The notes beneath the pieces were generated by a model, which was given only the letters and a program-made list of their open reading frames with translations, searched no databases and had not been told where the DNA came from. A stretch of 64,000 nt of DNA from JAPOXR01 sp963664715 (lineage in GTDB: Bacteria > Pseudomonadota > Alphaproteobacteria > Rhodobacterales > Rhodobacteraceae). Below are positions 50,735 through 59,585 of the stretch, piece by piece. Both the position numbers and the translations under genes were made by a program. Position 1 is the first letter of the stretch, and each line of letters begins with the position of its first letter. Location of the stretch: NCBI GenBank assembly GCA_963664715.2, contig CAXXUY010000012.1, forward strand, positions 434,001 to 498,000, given 5' to 3'.

Positions 50735-51652
50735 TCAGGGCCAACTGGCAAGCGGGGGCAGGCTCATGAGGACGGCGTCCGGATCGTGGCCGGTCTCCAG
50801 ACCGAACCTCGTGCCCCGGTCATAGATGAGGTTGAACTCGACATAGGTGCCGCGGTGGGCCAGCTGGACTTTCCTGTCCTCGACTGTCCAGGGCATGGGT
50901 TGCCGCCGCTCAACGATGGGAATCCAGGCATCGAGAAAGGTCCTGCCGAGATCCTTCACAAATCCGAAATCCCTGTCCCAGTCTCCCGAATTCAGGTCAT
51001 CGAAGAAGACCCCGCCGGCGCCGCGCGGCCGATTCCTGTGCCTGACAAAGAAATACCTGTCTGCCCAATCCCTGTATTGCTCGTAACGGCCTTGGCCAAG
51101 CCGTTCGCAGCACGCCCTCAACTCGTTGTGAAAATGCATGTTGTCTTCGGGAAACTCTATGCAGGGATTGAGATCTGTTCCACCTCCGAACCACCATCGA
51201 CCGGGCGTCCAGAACATCCTGGTGTTCATGTGAACTGCCGGAACAAGGGGGTTCTGCATGTGGCACACGACCGATACCCCCGCGGCCCAGAACCTCGGGT
51301 CTTGGTCAAGCCCGGCAATTTGCCTGGTGGACGAAAGCGTACCCTGTGCCCTTTCGTCGAGTGTTCCGGAGACTTCCGAGCAATTGACCCCGGCCTTCTC
51401 GAACACCGCACCTTGCCGGATCCTGACCATGACGCCGCCGCCGCCCTCCTCGCCAGTCTCCTGACGACGCCTTGTTTCTGTCGTTTCGACAGTGGCTGCG
51501 GGCGTGCTGCCAGCATGTGCATGCTCAAGAAGCTGGAACCGATCACAGATCAACTGCTGCAACTCCCGGAACCATGAACTGGCCCGGCGCAATTGTTCCC
51601 GCTGGGCCTGTGGAACCGATACGATCGCCTTTCCCCCTGCCGACGTCATCAT
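50735..51652 (-). CDS. hemF: Oxygen-dependent coproporphyrinogen III oxidase
   Basis: A 305-residue HemF that oxidatively decarboxylates coproporphyrinogen III with O2. Seen: GTLSSTRQIAG is not conserved, but SVVCHMQNPLVPAVHMNTRMF near 127-147, WWFGGGTDLNP near 153-163, ARYEQYRDWADRYFFVRHRN-like segment and GTYVEFNLIYDRGTRFGL near 270-287 are family hallmarks. The N-terminal third is somewhat lengthened by a TTETRRRQETGEEGGG segment. The start at 51652 (MMTSAGG) is more likely than 51691. It indicates an aerobic heme route; the anaerobic HemN is not in the window. Confidence 0.94.
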   Translation of the reverse strand: MMTSAGGKAIVSVPQAQREQLRRASSWFRELQQLICDRFQLLEHAHAGSTPAATVETTETRRRQETGEEGGGGVMVRIRQGAVFEKAGVNCSEVSGTLDERAQGTLSSTRQIAGLDQDPRFWAAGVSVVCHMQNPLVPAVHMNTRMFWTPGRWWFGGGTDLNPCIEFPEDNMHFHNELRACCERLGQGRYEQYRDWADRYFFVRHRNRPRGAGGVFFDDLNSGDWDRDFGFVKDLGRTFLDAWIPIVERRQPMPWTVEDRKVQLAHRGTYVEFNLIYDRGTRFGLETGHDPDAVLMSLPPLASWP

Positions 51653-51772
51653 GGAACCTTCCGGCTGACTTCGATCACCCCGCCGCACCAACCGTTCGCA
51701 ATGGAATTCATGCGCAAGTCAGCGACTGGATTCTTCAAGTTCCGTCCCTGTCCGGACATGACCGAGTCCCGC

Positions 51773-52372
51773 TCAATATTCCCTTCGGCCCGTGAGCGCC
51801 GCGGCAATTGTTCCATCATCGAGGAAGTCCAGTTCTCCTCCGACCGGTACGCCCCTGCCGAGAGAAGTCACCCTGACTCCGGAACTGGACAGCTGGTCAG
51901 CAATGTAGTGAGCCGTGGTCTGCCCATCGACCGTTGCACTCAAAGCCAGAATGACCTCCTGAACGCTCCCGGCGCCTGCCCGTTCGACCAGTTCCGGTAT
52001 CCGCAACTCCTCGGGCCCCTTTCCGTCCAGCATTGACAGCACTCCACCCAGGACATGGTATTTTCCCTTGAATGCAGCCGACCGTTCCATTGCCCACAAA
52101 TCCGCCACATCCTGAACAACGCATATTTGATCGCCGAGGCGGTCCGGCGAACTGCAGATCGGGCATTTTTGATCCGTACAGAAATTGCCGCATTCGACGC
52201 ATTCCCGAACACTGTCTGCAACGCGCTGAATCGCCGATGCAATATCCTGCATCCGTCCTCCCTTCGACCGGATCAGGTGGAGGACAATTCTTCTCGATGA
52301 TACCGGCCCGAGACCGGGCAACCGGGCAAGCAGTTCGATGAGAACCTTGATTTCGGACTGTTCGGCAAGCAA
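51773..52372 (-). CDS. recR: Recombination mediator protein RecR
   Basis: A 199-residue RecR. The helix-hairpin-helix LARLPGLGPVSSRRIVLHLI near 15-34 binds DNA, the zinc finger CVECGNFCTDQKCPIC spans 58-73 with four cysteines, and a Toprim domain begins at ICVVQDVADLWAME near 83-96. GGVLSMLDGKGPEEL and RGVPVGGELDFLDDGTI are conserved. With RecF and RecO it loads RecA onto gaps. It lies 70 bases after dnaX on the same strand; the small gene ebfC/ybaB usually found between them is absent. Confidence 0.95.
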   Translation of the reverse strand: MLAEQSEIKVLIELLARLPGLGPVSSRRIVLHLIRSKGGRMQDIASAIQRVADSVRECVECGNFCTDQKCPICSSPDRLGDQICVVQDVADLWAMERSAAFKGKYHVLGGVLSMLDGKGPEELRIPELVERAGAGSVQEVILALSATVDGQTTAHYIADQLSSSGVRVTSLGRGVPVGGELDFLDDGTIAAALTGRREY

Positions 52373-52442
52373 TTCGGAACTCCGGTTTGACTGCCTGGCC
52401 CGACCAAATCCCGCCAGATTGGCTCTGGCCAGTGGCCGGGTT

Positions 52443-53930
52443 TCAGGCTGTCGGTTTTACATGGACCTTCGCGTCCGGAAAGACCCTGAGCACGCTCCTG
52501 GTCAGTTCATGGTCAATGACGCTCCTTTCGGGATCTTCCCTTCCCGTCTGCCGAACCGCGTTTTCGGAACCGTCGTCGGGGGCACCGCCCGGCCGGGCCG
52601 GAGCAGTTTCCAAGGGTTCCTGCAATCCAGGCATTTCTACAGCGAAATCGGGCAATGGCGGTCCGGCTTCGATGTCAGCCGGAGGCGAAGCTGCCCCGGT
52701 CGCGCCAGTTGCACGGCCTTCATTGGCCGGAAGGCGACTGGCAACGTTGCCTTCGCTTTCACTGCCGGAACCCGACAACTGCCTGATGAGAACGTCAGGT
52801 GTCGGCAATTCTGCAACATAACAGAGGCGAATCACGGCCATTTCAGCCGCAATCCTCGAATTCGGTGCATGTGCCAGTTCGTCGATCGCCTTTAGAATCA
52901 TCTGCCAGGCCCTGGCCAGACATCGAAGGGACAACCCGGCGGCAAGTTCAACTCCCCTCGCCTTCTCGTCCGGGCTTGCGGCCGGGTCATCGGCAGCTTC
53001 CGGAGAAACCTTGAGAACCGACACCCAGTGCACCGCTTCCGCCAGACCCTCCAGGATCGCTTCCGGTTCAATTCCACCCTTGAACTGTCTTGCCAACTCC
53101 TCAAGGGCCTCAGGCGTCCTGCCCCGCATGATCAACTCGAACAGATCGAGAATCCTTCCCTTGTCCGCGATTCCCAGCATTGCCCGGATCTGGTCAACCT
53201 CGATCCTTTCACTTCCAAGCGCAATTGACTGGTCCAGCAGACTCAGAGCATCCCTGACCGAGCCTTCGGCGGCGCGAACGATCAGGGCCAGCGCATCATC
53301 CTCGATCTCTGCTCCTTCCTTCGCTGAGACGTCCTTCAGATGTGCAGTCATGACCTTCGGGTTCACCCTCAGCAGGTCGAATCTCTGGCACCTTGAGAGC
53401 ACAGTGACCGGAACCATGCGGATCTCGGTCGTTGCAAATATGAACTTGACGTGCTCGGGTGGTTCTTCGAGTGTTTTCAGCAACGCATTGAAAGCGTTGG
53501 CCGACAGCATATGAACTTCGTCAATGATGTAGATCTTGTAGCGAGCCGAGACCGGTCTGTACTGAACACTGTCGATGATGTCCCGGATGTCATTGACTCC
53601 GGTCCTTGAGGCGGCATCCATCTCGAGCACATCGACATTCCGGCCTGCCTCGATCTCGCGGCAATGGTCGCATTTCCCGCACGGTTCCGTAGTCGGGCCT
53701 TCGCCGCCTGCAAGGCCAGTGCAATTCAACCCCTTTGCAATGATCCTTGCGGTCGTGGTTTTTCCGACACCGCGCACGCCGGTAAGTATGAATGCGTGGG
53801 CAATCCGGTTCTTGGCAAATGCGTTCTTCATGATCCTGACCAGGGAATCCTGGCCGATCAATGAAGAAAAGGTTCCCGGACGGTACTTGCGCGCAAATAC
53901 GCGATATGACTTGACAGATTCTACTTCCAT
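52443..53930 (-). CDS. dnaX: DNA polymerase III subunit gamma/tau
   Basis: A 495-residue clamp-loader ATPase. Seen: VFARKYRPGTFSSLIGQ near 11-27, Walker A GVRGVGKTTT (51-60), the zinc module with Cys70, Cys84, Cys87 and Cys90, Walker B IIDEVHML (135-142), and sensor 1 KFIFATTE. The C-terminal 130 residues are Pro/Ala/Glu-rich and variable, shorter than the tau extension of E. coli, so tau functions may be reduced. No slippery A6G-type frameshift site was seen at the domain border. It is upstream of recR in the standard recombination-replication pair. Confidence 0.94.
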   Translation of the reverse strand: MEVESVKSYRVFARKYRPGTFSSLIGQDSLVRIMKNAFAKNRIAHAFILTGVRGVGKTTTARIIAKGLNCTGLAGGEGPTTEPCGKCDHCREIEAGRNVDVLEMDAASRTGVNDIRDIIDSVQYRPVSARYKIYIIDEVHMLSANAFNALLKTLEEPPEHVKFIFATTEIRMVPVTVLSRCQRFDLLRVNPKVMTAHLKDVSAKEGAEIEDDALALIVRAAEGSVRDALSLLDQSIALGSERIEVDQIRAMLGIADKGRILDLFELIMRGRTPEALEELARQFKGGIEPEAILEGLAEAVHWVSVLKVSPEAADDPAASPDEKARGVELAAGLSLRCLARAWQMILKAIDELAHAPNSRIAAEMAVIRLCYVAELPTPDVLIRQLSGSGSESEGNVASRLPANEGRATGATGAASPPADIEAGPPLPDFAVEMPGLQEPLETAPARPGGAPDDGSENAVRQTGREDPERSVIDHELTRSVLRVFPDAKVHVKPTA

Positions 53931-54003
53931 GGTGGCCCGCTGGATACGTCAAGACCCAAACTACTTGCCGGCTTGCCAAACGTCCATATGATGGCCGGAA
54001 GCC

Positions 54004-54050
54004 GGGCACTGGCGGTGCCCGTCGCATTGCCGGGCAGGAATTGCCGGGCA
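54004..54050. repeat. Hairpin and direct repeats before the ankyrin gene
   Basis: GGGCAC/GTGCCC (54004-54009 with 54015-54020) forms a six-base stem, followed by ATTGCCGGGCA repeated at 54026-54036 and 54040-54050. The second copy overlaps the proposed start codon at 54041 only in part. Their role is unknown. Confidence 0.35.
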
Positions 54051-55507
54051 TAACGGAAGGTGATTTGCGGAATGGAAAATACAGCAGGCATCGGGCGTCC
54101 CGGTTCACTGTCCAATGCCACAGGAACTCTCGTTCATTTGTGTCGGCCGCACGACCAACTTCCTGTGAGTGGGAAGCCTTGAGACAGTCAGATCAGGCAC
54201 ATCGTCTAAGGGTAGCGCTTTTCTTCGGGCAGCACTGGGTTGTGCGGAAGCTGCTGGACAGCGATCCTCTACTCGCAAACCAGGGCCTTGACCTGGAACT
54301 GGCCCTGTACGACGAAATTGCCGTGCGGCAGAGACTCGCCGAAGACAAGGAGTTGGCGACGAGGAAGCTTGGCCATCGTCGGCCCATCCTGCACCTGGCA
54401 TTTTCCCGCCACATTCTCGCCGCGCCGGAAAAGGAAGCCGGGATGCTCAGGATTGCCGAACTGCTTGTCTGCAACGGGGCTGATGTCAACGACGGGTTCC
54501 CTGCCGAACAGGATTCTCCCCACTTGCTCTCGGTCCTTTACGGTGCAATCGGTCATGCGGGCAACCTGCCACTTGCTCGCTGGCTTCTCGAAAACGGTGC
54601 CGATCCGAATGACGACGAGTCACTCTACCATTCAACTGAACTCGGCCATTGCGAAGGCACCCGGATCCTGCTGCAATACGGTGCAAGGATTGATGGCACC
54701 AACGCGCTGTTGCGGTCAATCGACTTCAATGATCACGAGACGGTCGGAATGCTGCTCGACCACGGGGCTTGCGTAAATTCTCCCGTGGCAGAACACCCAA
54801 GCGGCGAGCCGCCGACGATGGTACCTGCACTGCATCACGCCGGCCGACGAATGGCAGACGCCCGGATGGCCGAGATTCTCCTCGATGCAGGTGCCGACTG
54901 TGAAATGCTCTACAACGGGCATTCGCCATATGCCTATGCCAGAATGTACGGCAACAGGGGGGTCACCGAGGCGATCGAACGCCATGGCGGCACCGCTGCA
55001 CTCGACGACACCGAGTCCCTGCTCGCAGCCCTCGCCGACGGGCCGATTGCCCATGATGCGCCAGCCTCCCATTGGAGACATTCAAGCGAAACAGATCAAC
55101 TTCTGGCCAACCTGATTCCGTTTCCCGACAAACTTGACCATGCAAAGAGGCTCGTCGACCTTGGATTCAACACCGATGCCTGCACCGAGATGCAGATGAC
55201 GCCACTGCATCTCGCTGGTTGGGAGGGATTGCCAGACACCATGGAGTGGCTCCTGACCCTCGCGCCCGATCTGGACCACATAAACGGCTACGGAGGAGAC
55301 CTGCTATCGACGATCATCCATGGTTCCGAAAACTGCCCGAAGCGGGAGTTCCGTGATCACGTTGCCTGTGCGCGGCTAGCTCTGGAGGCCGGCGTCACCC
55401 TCGGGACGAAGACGATCGAGTTCGCAGGCTGCGAGAACATGCATGTGTTCTTGTCGGATTGGGCCGGTGACCACCCTGAACAGGTCGTGGACGGCGGGAT
55501 TTTCTGA
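54041..55507 (+). CDS. Ankyrin-repeat protein
   Basis: A protein of up to 488 residues made mainly of ankyrin repeats. Typical repeat helices are seen at about 131-150 (IAELLVCNGADVN), 175-192 (LARWLLENGADPND), 209-224 (GTRILLQYGARID), 236-252 (VGMLLDHGACVN), 275-292 (MAEILLDAGADCE) and 394-420 (TPLHLAGWEGLPDTMEWLL). No signal peptide or enzymatic domain is evident. The N-terminal 35 residues are not repeat-like and the start is uncertain; GTG 54140 is an alternative. Upstream lie the direct repeats ATTGCCGGGCA (54026-54036, 54040-54050). It probably mediates protein contacts; the partner is unknown. Confidence 0.75.
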   Translation: MPGITEGDLRNGKYSRHRASRFTVQCHRNSRSFVSAARPTSCEWEALRQSDQAHRLRVALFFGQHWVVRKLLDSDPLLANQGLDLELALYDEIAVRQRLAEDKELATRKLGHRRPILHLAFSRHILAAPEKEAGMLRIAELLVCNGADVNDGFPAEQDSPHLLSVLYGAIGHAGNLPLARWLLENGADPNDDESLYHSTELGHCEGTRILLQYGARIDGTNALLRSIDFNDHETVGMLLDHGACVNSPVAEHPSGEPPTMVPALHHAGRRMADARMAEILLDAGADCEMLYNGHSPYAYARMYGNRGVTEAIERHGGTAALDDTESLLAALADGPIAHDAPASHWRHSSETDQLLANLIPFPDKLDHAKRLVDLGFNTDACTEMQMTPLHLAGWEGLPDTMEWLLTLAPDLDHINGYGGDLLSTIIHGSENCPKREFRDHVACARLALEAGVTLGTKTIEFAGCENMHVFLSDWAGDHPEQVVDGGIF

Positions 55508-55515
55508 AGGCCGGT

Positions 55516-55956
55516 TCAATTCTTCCGAGACCGTCTAGGCTTGCGCCTGTTCGACGCGATCGTCACATCGATGATCTTCTCGGCCGTCTCGAGGATTGCC
55601 TCTTCGACAGCCCGGCGCTGCTCGGCCGATGCGAATTTCGGCAGCGAGATCGTGATGGAATCGGGGTCCGAGCCCAACTTCCCGCTACGCCGCTTCGGGT
55701 GAGCAGCTTCATAGAGTTCCAGGAAATCCTGAGCCTCGCCCTCGGTGAACTCACATATGTTCATGATCGTCGCAACGTGGCGCTCCGGCAAAGGAACTTC
55801 GGAGTCCGGATTCAGCAACTGGCTCACGAAACTCCGCGACGAGCCCGCCGCCCTGGCAATCCTCTGCTTGGTACCCGACGGGCGACCTTCAACGATGTCT
55901 TTCAACAGGCTCTTGTAGAGCCTTCGCGCACGCAATCGATCCGGCAGCCTCGACAT
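55516..55956 (-). CDS. Helix-turn-helix domain protein
   Basis: A 146-residue basic protein with an XRE-like helix-turn-helix: TKQRIARAAGSSRSFVSQLLNPDSEVPLPERHVATIMNI near 29-67, where AAGSSRSFVSQLL is the turn and recognition helix. A second helical part, FTEGEAQDFLELYEAAHP, follows, and the tail is rich in Arg and Lys. It is the only recognisable DNA-binding regulator in the window. It is convergent with the ankyrin gene (eight bases apart), and its targets are not known. Confidence 0.7.
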   Translation of the reverse strand: MSRLPDRLRARRLYKSLLKDIVEGRPSGTKQRIARAAGSSRSFVSQLLNPDSEVPLPERHVATIMNICEFTEGEAQDFLELYEAAHPKRRSGKLGSDPDSITISLPKFASAEQRRAVEEAILETAEKIIDVTIASNRRKPRRSRKN

Positions 55957-56847
55957 CAGTCAATTCCCTGGTGACCAGCAGTGCGCCGGTCCGATTTCGG
56001 GGCCAGGATTGTGGCCGGTACCACCAATGGACGGAAATGAGGCATGCGTTGCACTCATTTCAGCTACGTTTGCCCAGTTGGCCGTTCCAGTTCCAGCGTT
56101 CAAACCCCAATAGCGAATCAATCAAGTCTCGGGACAGTTTACAACGGCGTAACACCCGGTGTTCGCAACGGACTGGCGTCGACCCGAATGAGTCTCACTA
56201 CGGCTGCTTCCTCTCGGACCTGACCGGGTTCGCGAGCCATTCGCCCGCGCCAGCCCAACGATGAAATAATGGTCTGCAAGACTCAGGGCAAGGCACGAAA
56301 CAACGATCACTCCGGAAACTGTTGCATGGATGAACTGCCCTTGCTTTCCTCAAGCCAGATCCTGACCTGATCGGCCTGAGCGAACCCCGGATTCCGGTCC
56401 GGAACTGTTGCCTGACCGGTTGCCCGTGACAATTCGCGCCGAATCATGGCAACCGATCCGGCCATGGTCAGGCCGGCATTTCGGCTTCAGCAGCGAAGCG
56501 AGCCGACAATCTTCCCTCTCAACCTGAATCCGGAGTGGACAAGCATCAGCAGACAAATCTGCCGCGTTTCCGTAAATTGTCAACAAATTGCCGTTTTGCG
56601 GCAAGTCCTGTTCACCTAGAGTCCTCGCCTGGCAGAAGTCCGACCCCGGGGATCGCGAGACCCCTTCCAGTTCTCGTTTCATTGGAGAGCCGATGACCTG
56701 CATCCACGAGCATAGACGTCGAGTCCCGGCGCAGGCGGATCAACCGGCAAGCGTATCCGCCCGTGTCAACGCGCGGCGGAAAGCGGCCAAGGGTTGGTCT
56801 GGCAGTCCCTTCCGGTACATACACCCGGGTATACAGCGAGGCATCCG
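55957..56847. other. Divergent gene-free stretch of about 890 bases
   Basis: The largest gap in the window. Open frames on both strands are short and have no family signatures. No RNase P, tmRNA, SRP RNA or tRNA signature was recognised. It is expected to contain the promoters of the HTH gene and nudC. GCGAGG at 56837-56842 is the likely ribosome-binding site for nudC. A small RNA or a decayed gene cannot be excluded. Confidence 0.4.
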
Positions 56848-57813
56848 ATGAAACATCCCATCGATCGCATGGCATTCGCAGGTGGCGGTGTCGTCCGTTT
56901 GTCGAACCTGGGCAGTGACGGCAGCGAACTGAAGGAGTTCGCCAACCGCGCAGATGCCAGAATCCTGCCGGTCTGGCAGGGCAAGCCACTGGTGACTGCC
57001 GCGAACTCGCTTTGCTGGCTCACGCGCAGCCATCCCTGTCTTTCCCAGGTATCGGAGGATCCGGTCTGTCTCGGACTCTGGGACGATTCACCAAGATTTG
57101 CCGCCGACATTTCAGCGTGGTCGCCCGATTCTTCCCATTCCATTGAAGTCGACAGCATTCTCGACAGGACCGAGCAACAACATCCAGATGCACCAGAGGG
57201 TGCGCGTTTTGTCAACCTGAGGTCGATGATGACCACATTGGCAAACGCAGATGCAGAACTGGCAGCCATCGCAAAGTCGCTGCTGTCGTGGCACGCTCGT
57301 CACCGGTTCTGCGCAAATTGTGGCAGTGCAAGCCGGATTGCCGCCGCGGGATGGCAGAGGAAATGCGAGCGCTGTTCTACCATACATTTCTGCAGAACGG
57401 ACCCGGTCGTGATCATGCTGATCACTTCCGGGAATTCGCTCCTGCTCGGGCGAGCCCACGGATGGCCAGACCGAATGCACTCGCTGCTTGCAGGCTACAT
57501 GGAACCCGGAGAAACGGTCGAAGCAGCCGTGAGAAGGGAGACATTCGAAGAAACCGGCATTCGGGTCGGGCAGGTCAGTTACGTTGTCTCTCAACCATGG
57601 CCCTTTCCATCATCGTTGATGTTGGGTTGCAAGGGTGCGGCAGAAACCACGGAAATCACGATGGACGAGAGCGAACTTGAAAACGCCCTGTGGATGACAA
57701 GGGAGGAGGTGCTACAGACCTACGCAGATTCCAGCGGGCCGGTCGCGCCTCCGAGACCAGGTTCAATCGCAGAGCAACTGATCTGGCTGTGGTTGTCGGG
57801 GCGCCTGGCGTAA
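56848..57813 (+). CDS. nudC: NADH pyrophosphatase / RNA NAD-decapping Nudix hydrolase
   Basis: A 321-residue NudC. The zinc finger CANCGSASRIAAAGWQRKCERC-type region (two CxxC pairs near 163-184), the Nudix box GYMEPGETVEAAVRRETFEETGI near 224-246 in parts (GxxxxxE and REtfEETGI) and the diagnostic SQPWPFPSSLML near 252-263 are all present. SQPWPFP distinguishes NADH pyrophosphatases from other Nudix enzymes. It cleaves NAD(H) to NMN(H) and AMP and removes NAD caps from RNA. The start at 56848 is chosen for its ribosome-binding site; the earlier ATG at 56794 adds 18 unconserved residues. It is convergent with pheA. Confidence 0.93.
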   Translation: MKHPIDRMAFAGGGVVRLSNLGSDGSELKEFANRADARILPVWQGKPLVTAANSLCWLTRSHPCLSQVSEDPVCLGLWDDSPRFAADISAWSPDSSHSIEVDSILDRTEQQHPDAPEGARFVNLRSMMTTLANADAELAAIAKSLLSWHARHRFCANCGSASRIAAAGWQRKCERCSTIHFCRTDPVVIMLITSGNSLLLGRAHGWPDRMHSLLAGYMEPGETVEAAVRRETFEETGIRVGQVSYVVSQPWPFPSSLMLGCKGAAETTEITMDESELENALWMTREEVLQTYADSSGPVAPPRPGSIAEQLIWLWLSGRLA

Positions 57814-57912
57814 CGCCCGTATCCGGCAGATCGCATTCAACTGAACCTGTTCTGATGTACCGGTATCTACCGGCAGTTGTCTCGTACACGGCCACGAGCC
57901 GCGGTCGGCGGT

Positions 57913-58758
57913 TCAGTTGCGGGGGACCGCTGCTGGATATACCCCGATAACCTTCATCGTGCTCGTGAAGAAATTCAACTCGTCGAATGCTAGCTGAACG
58001 TTCTCGTCATCGGGATGTCCCTGTATTTCTGCGAAGAACTGCGTGGCGCTGAACAGGCCCCCGACCATGTAACTCTCCAGCTTGAGCATGTTGACACGGT
58101 TCGTGGCGAACCCGCCCAGCGCCTTGTAGAGTGCTGCCGGGATGTTGCGCACCCTGAACATGAACGCCGTTATCATCTCGTCGTGTCGTCGTTCGAAGTT
58201 CCGTTCGCTAGACATGACAAAGAACCGGGTCCTGTTGTAGCGCTCGTCTTCAATGTGGCGGGCCAGCACATCGAGTCCGTAGATATCCCCGGCCAGTTCT
58301 GATGCCAGTGCAGCCACGCTCCTGTCGCCAGCCTCCGCAACGTGTCTCGCAGCGCCGGCCGTATCGGCCCAGGCCAGGGTCTGGATGCCATGCTTCCTGA
58401 CAAAATCCCGGCATTGTCCAAGGAGGACAGCGTGACTCATCGCGGTGGAGATTTCCGGCAGGCTTGTACCGGGGACTGCGAGTACATTGATGTGAATTCG
58501 AACGAACGCCTCATCGACAATGAAGAGACCGGATTCGGGCAGAAGCCTGTGAATGTCCGCAACTCGACCGTAGATCGAGTTTTCGACCGGCAGGACCGCA
58601 ACATCAGCCCGACCCGAATTCACTGCCTCGACGACGCCTTCAAACGTGCGGCAGGGAAGAGCTTCACAGTTCGCGCGGGCAGCCATGCAGGCCTGGTGTG
58701 AATATGCACCGGACTCGCCCTGGAAAGCGACAACTTCATGCACACGATCAGTATTCAA
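57913..58758 (-). CDS. pheA: Prephenate dehydratase
   Basis: A 281-residue stand-alone prephenate dehydratase that forms phenylpyruvate. Seen: AFQGESGAYSHQA near 11-23, LPVENSIYGRV near 56-66, and the catalytic NRTRFFVMS near 175-183 with the TRF motif. The C-terminal ACT domain reads ESYMVGG near 228-234 in place of ESRP, a form common in alphaproteobacteria, so phenylalanine control may differ from the E. coli enzyme. It lacks a chorismate-mutase domain. It lies between nudC and cycM; kdsB, which usually sits in this neighbourhood, is absent. Confidence 0.95.
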   Translation of the reverse strand: MNTDRVHEVVAFQGESGAYSHQACMAARANCEALPCRTFEGVVEAVNSGRADVAVLPVENSIYGRVADIHRLLPESGLFIVDEAFVRIHINVLAVPGTSLPEISTAMSHAVLLGQCRDFVRKHGIQTLAWADTAGAARHVAEAGDRSVAALASELAGDIYGLDVLARHIEDERYNRTRFFVMSSERNFERRHDEMITAFMFRVRNIPAALYKALGGFATNRVNMLKLESYMVGGLFSATQFFAEIQGHPDDENVQLAFDELNFFTSTMKVIGVYPAAVPRN

Positions 58759-58877
58759 TTTGACCCCGAATTCTTGTCAGGCGTCGGGCTAGTATACCTT
58801 GCAATTTGGAATTGGAAGCCTGTAGAAGGCGCCGGACATTCTGATCAGGCAAAACTGTCGTCAACTGGGGGTCGAAC

Positions 58878-59399
58878 ATGCCCGATACGATGACCGCGAC
58901 CAAGACAGTCGGCGCGCTCTGTGGCGCGTTGCTGGTATTCCTGCTTGGAAAGTGGGCGGCAGAGTCCATCTACCATGTAGGATCGGTCGATCACGGGGAC
59001 GGTCATGGTGCGACGCCGATTTTTGCCAATATTGCCGATGACCATTTGGAATCGGCTGTCGAAGAGATAGTCGACATCCTGACTCTGCTTGCAGCGGCAG
59101 ACACATCGAAGGGAGCGAAGGTGTTTGCCAAGTGCAAGGCATGCCACCAGGTCGAAGAGCCCAAGAATGGCGTTGGACCGCATCTGGTCGGCGTCATCGG
59201 ACGGCAGATCGCAATCATCGACGGTTTCAAATACTCGAACCCGATGGCGGAACTGGAAGGAATATGGGACGAGGAGCAGTTGTCGGCATTCCTGGCCAAC
59301 CCCAGGAAATATCTCCCCGGCACAAAGATGACATTTGTCGGATTGAAGAAGCCGCAGGACAGGGCAAATCTGATTGCCTGGTTGCAATCACTGCAGTGA
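58878..59399 (+). CDS. cycM: Membrane-anchored class I cytochrome c (CycM-like)
   Basis: A 173-residue cytochrome with an uncleaved N-terminal anchor (TVGALCGALLVFLLGKWAAE near 10-29) and a periplasmic heme domain. Seen: KGAKVFAKCKACHQVEEPKNGVGPHLVGVIGR, with CKACH near 86-90 and GPHL, and the distal Met in LPGTKMTFVGLKKPQDRANLIAWLQ near 146-170. It matches cytochrome c552/CycM, which carries electrons from the bc1 complex to an aa3-type oxidase. It diverges from pheA, as in other alphaproteobacteria. Confidence 0.93.
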   Translation: MPDTMTATKTVGALCGALLVFLLGKWAAESIYHVGSVDHGDGHGATPIFANIADDHLESAVEEIVDILTLLAAADTSKGAKVFAKCKACHQVEEPKNGVGPHLVGVIGRQIAIIDGFKYSNPMAELEGIWDEEQLSAFLANPRKYLPGTKMTFVGLKKPQDRANLIAWLQSLQ

Positions 59400-59468
59400 T
59401 ACCGCGGGGATACTGCCGGTTCGTGGTTCCATTGTGCTAAAATTTTCGTGTGACTCCGGCCTGTGGCA

Positions 59469-59498
59469 TTGAACACGAGTGTACCGGTAGTCTACTAT
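59469..59498 (+). promoter_or_regulatory. Sigma70-type promoter for the yej operon
   Basis: TTGAAC (59469-59474) and TACTAT (59493-59498) with an 18-base spacer lie about 90 bases before the yejA-like ATG at 59586. Each box differs from consensus at one or two positions. It is the clearest vegetative-type promoter in the window. Confidence 0.45.
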
Positions 59499-59585
59499 CA
59501 GCCGAACACGGATCGGGCCGAGTTCCGGTTTGCTGACGCTATTTTGATCCAGATTGACACCAAATGATGGTTAGAGGAAAATTCC

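Noticed and set aside
53931..54180. SRP RNA (ffs) upstream of dnaX, as in some bacteria
   Set aside because: The conserved GGAAGG-type loop and flanking stem were not found on the dnaX strand.
57860..57873. CCGGTA-TC-TACCGG palindrome between nudC and pheA ends
   Set aside because: A two-base centre cannot form an RNA hairpin loop, and a convergent gap is an unlikely place for an operator.
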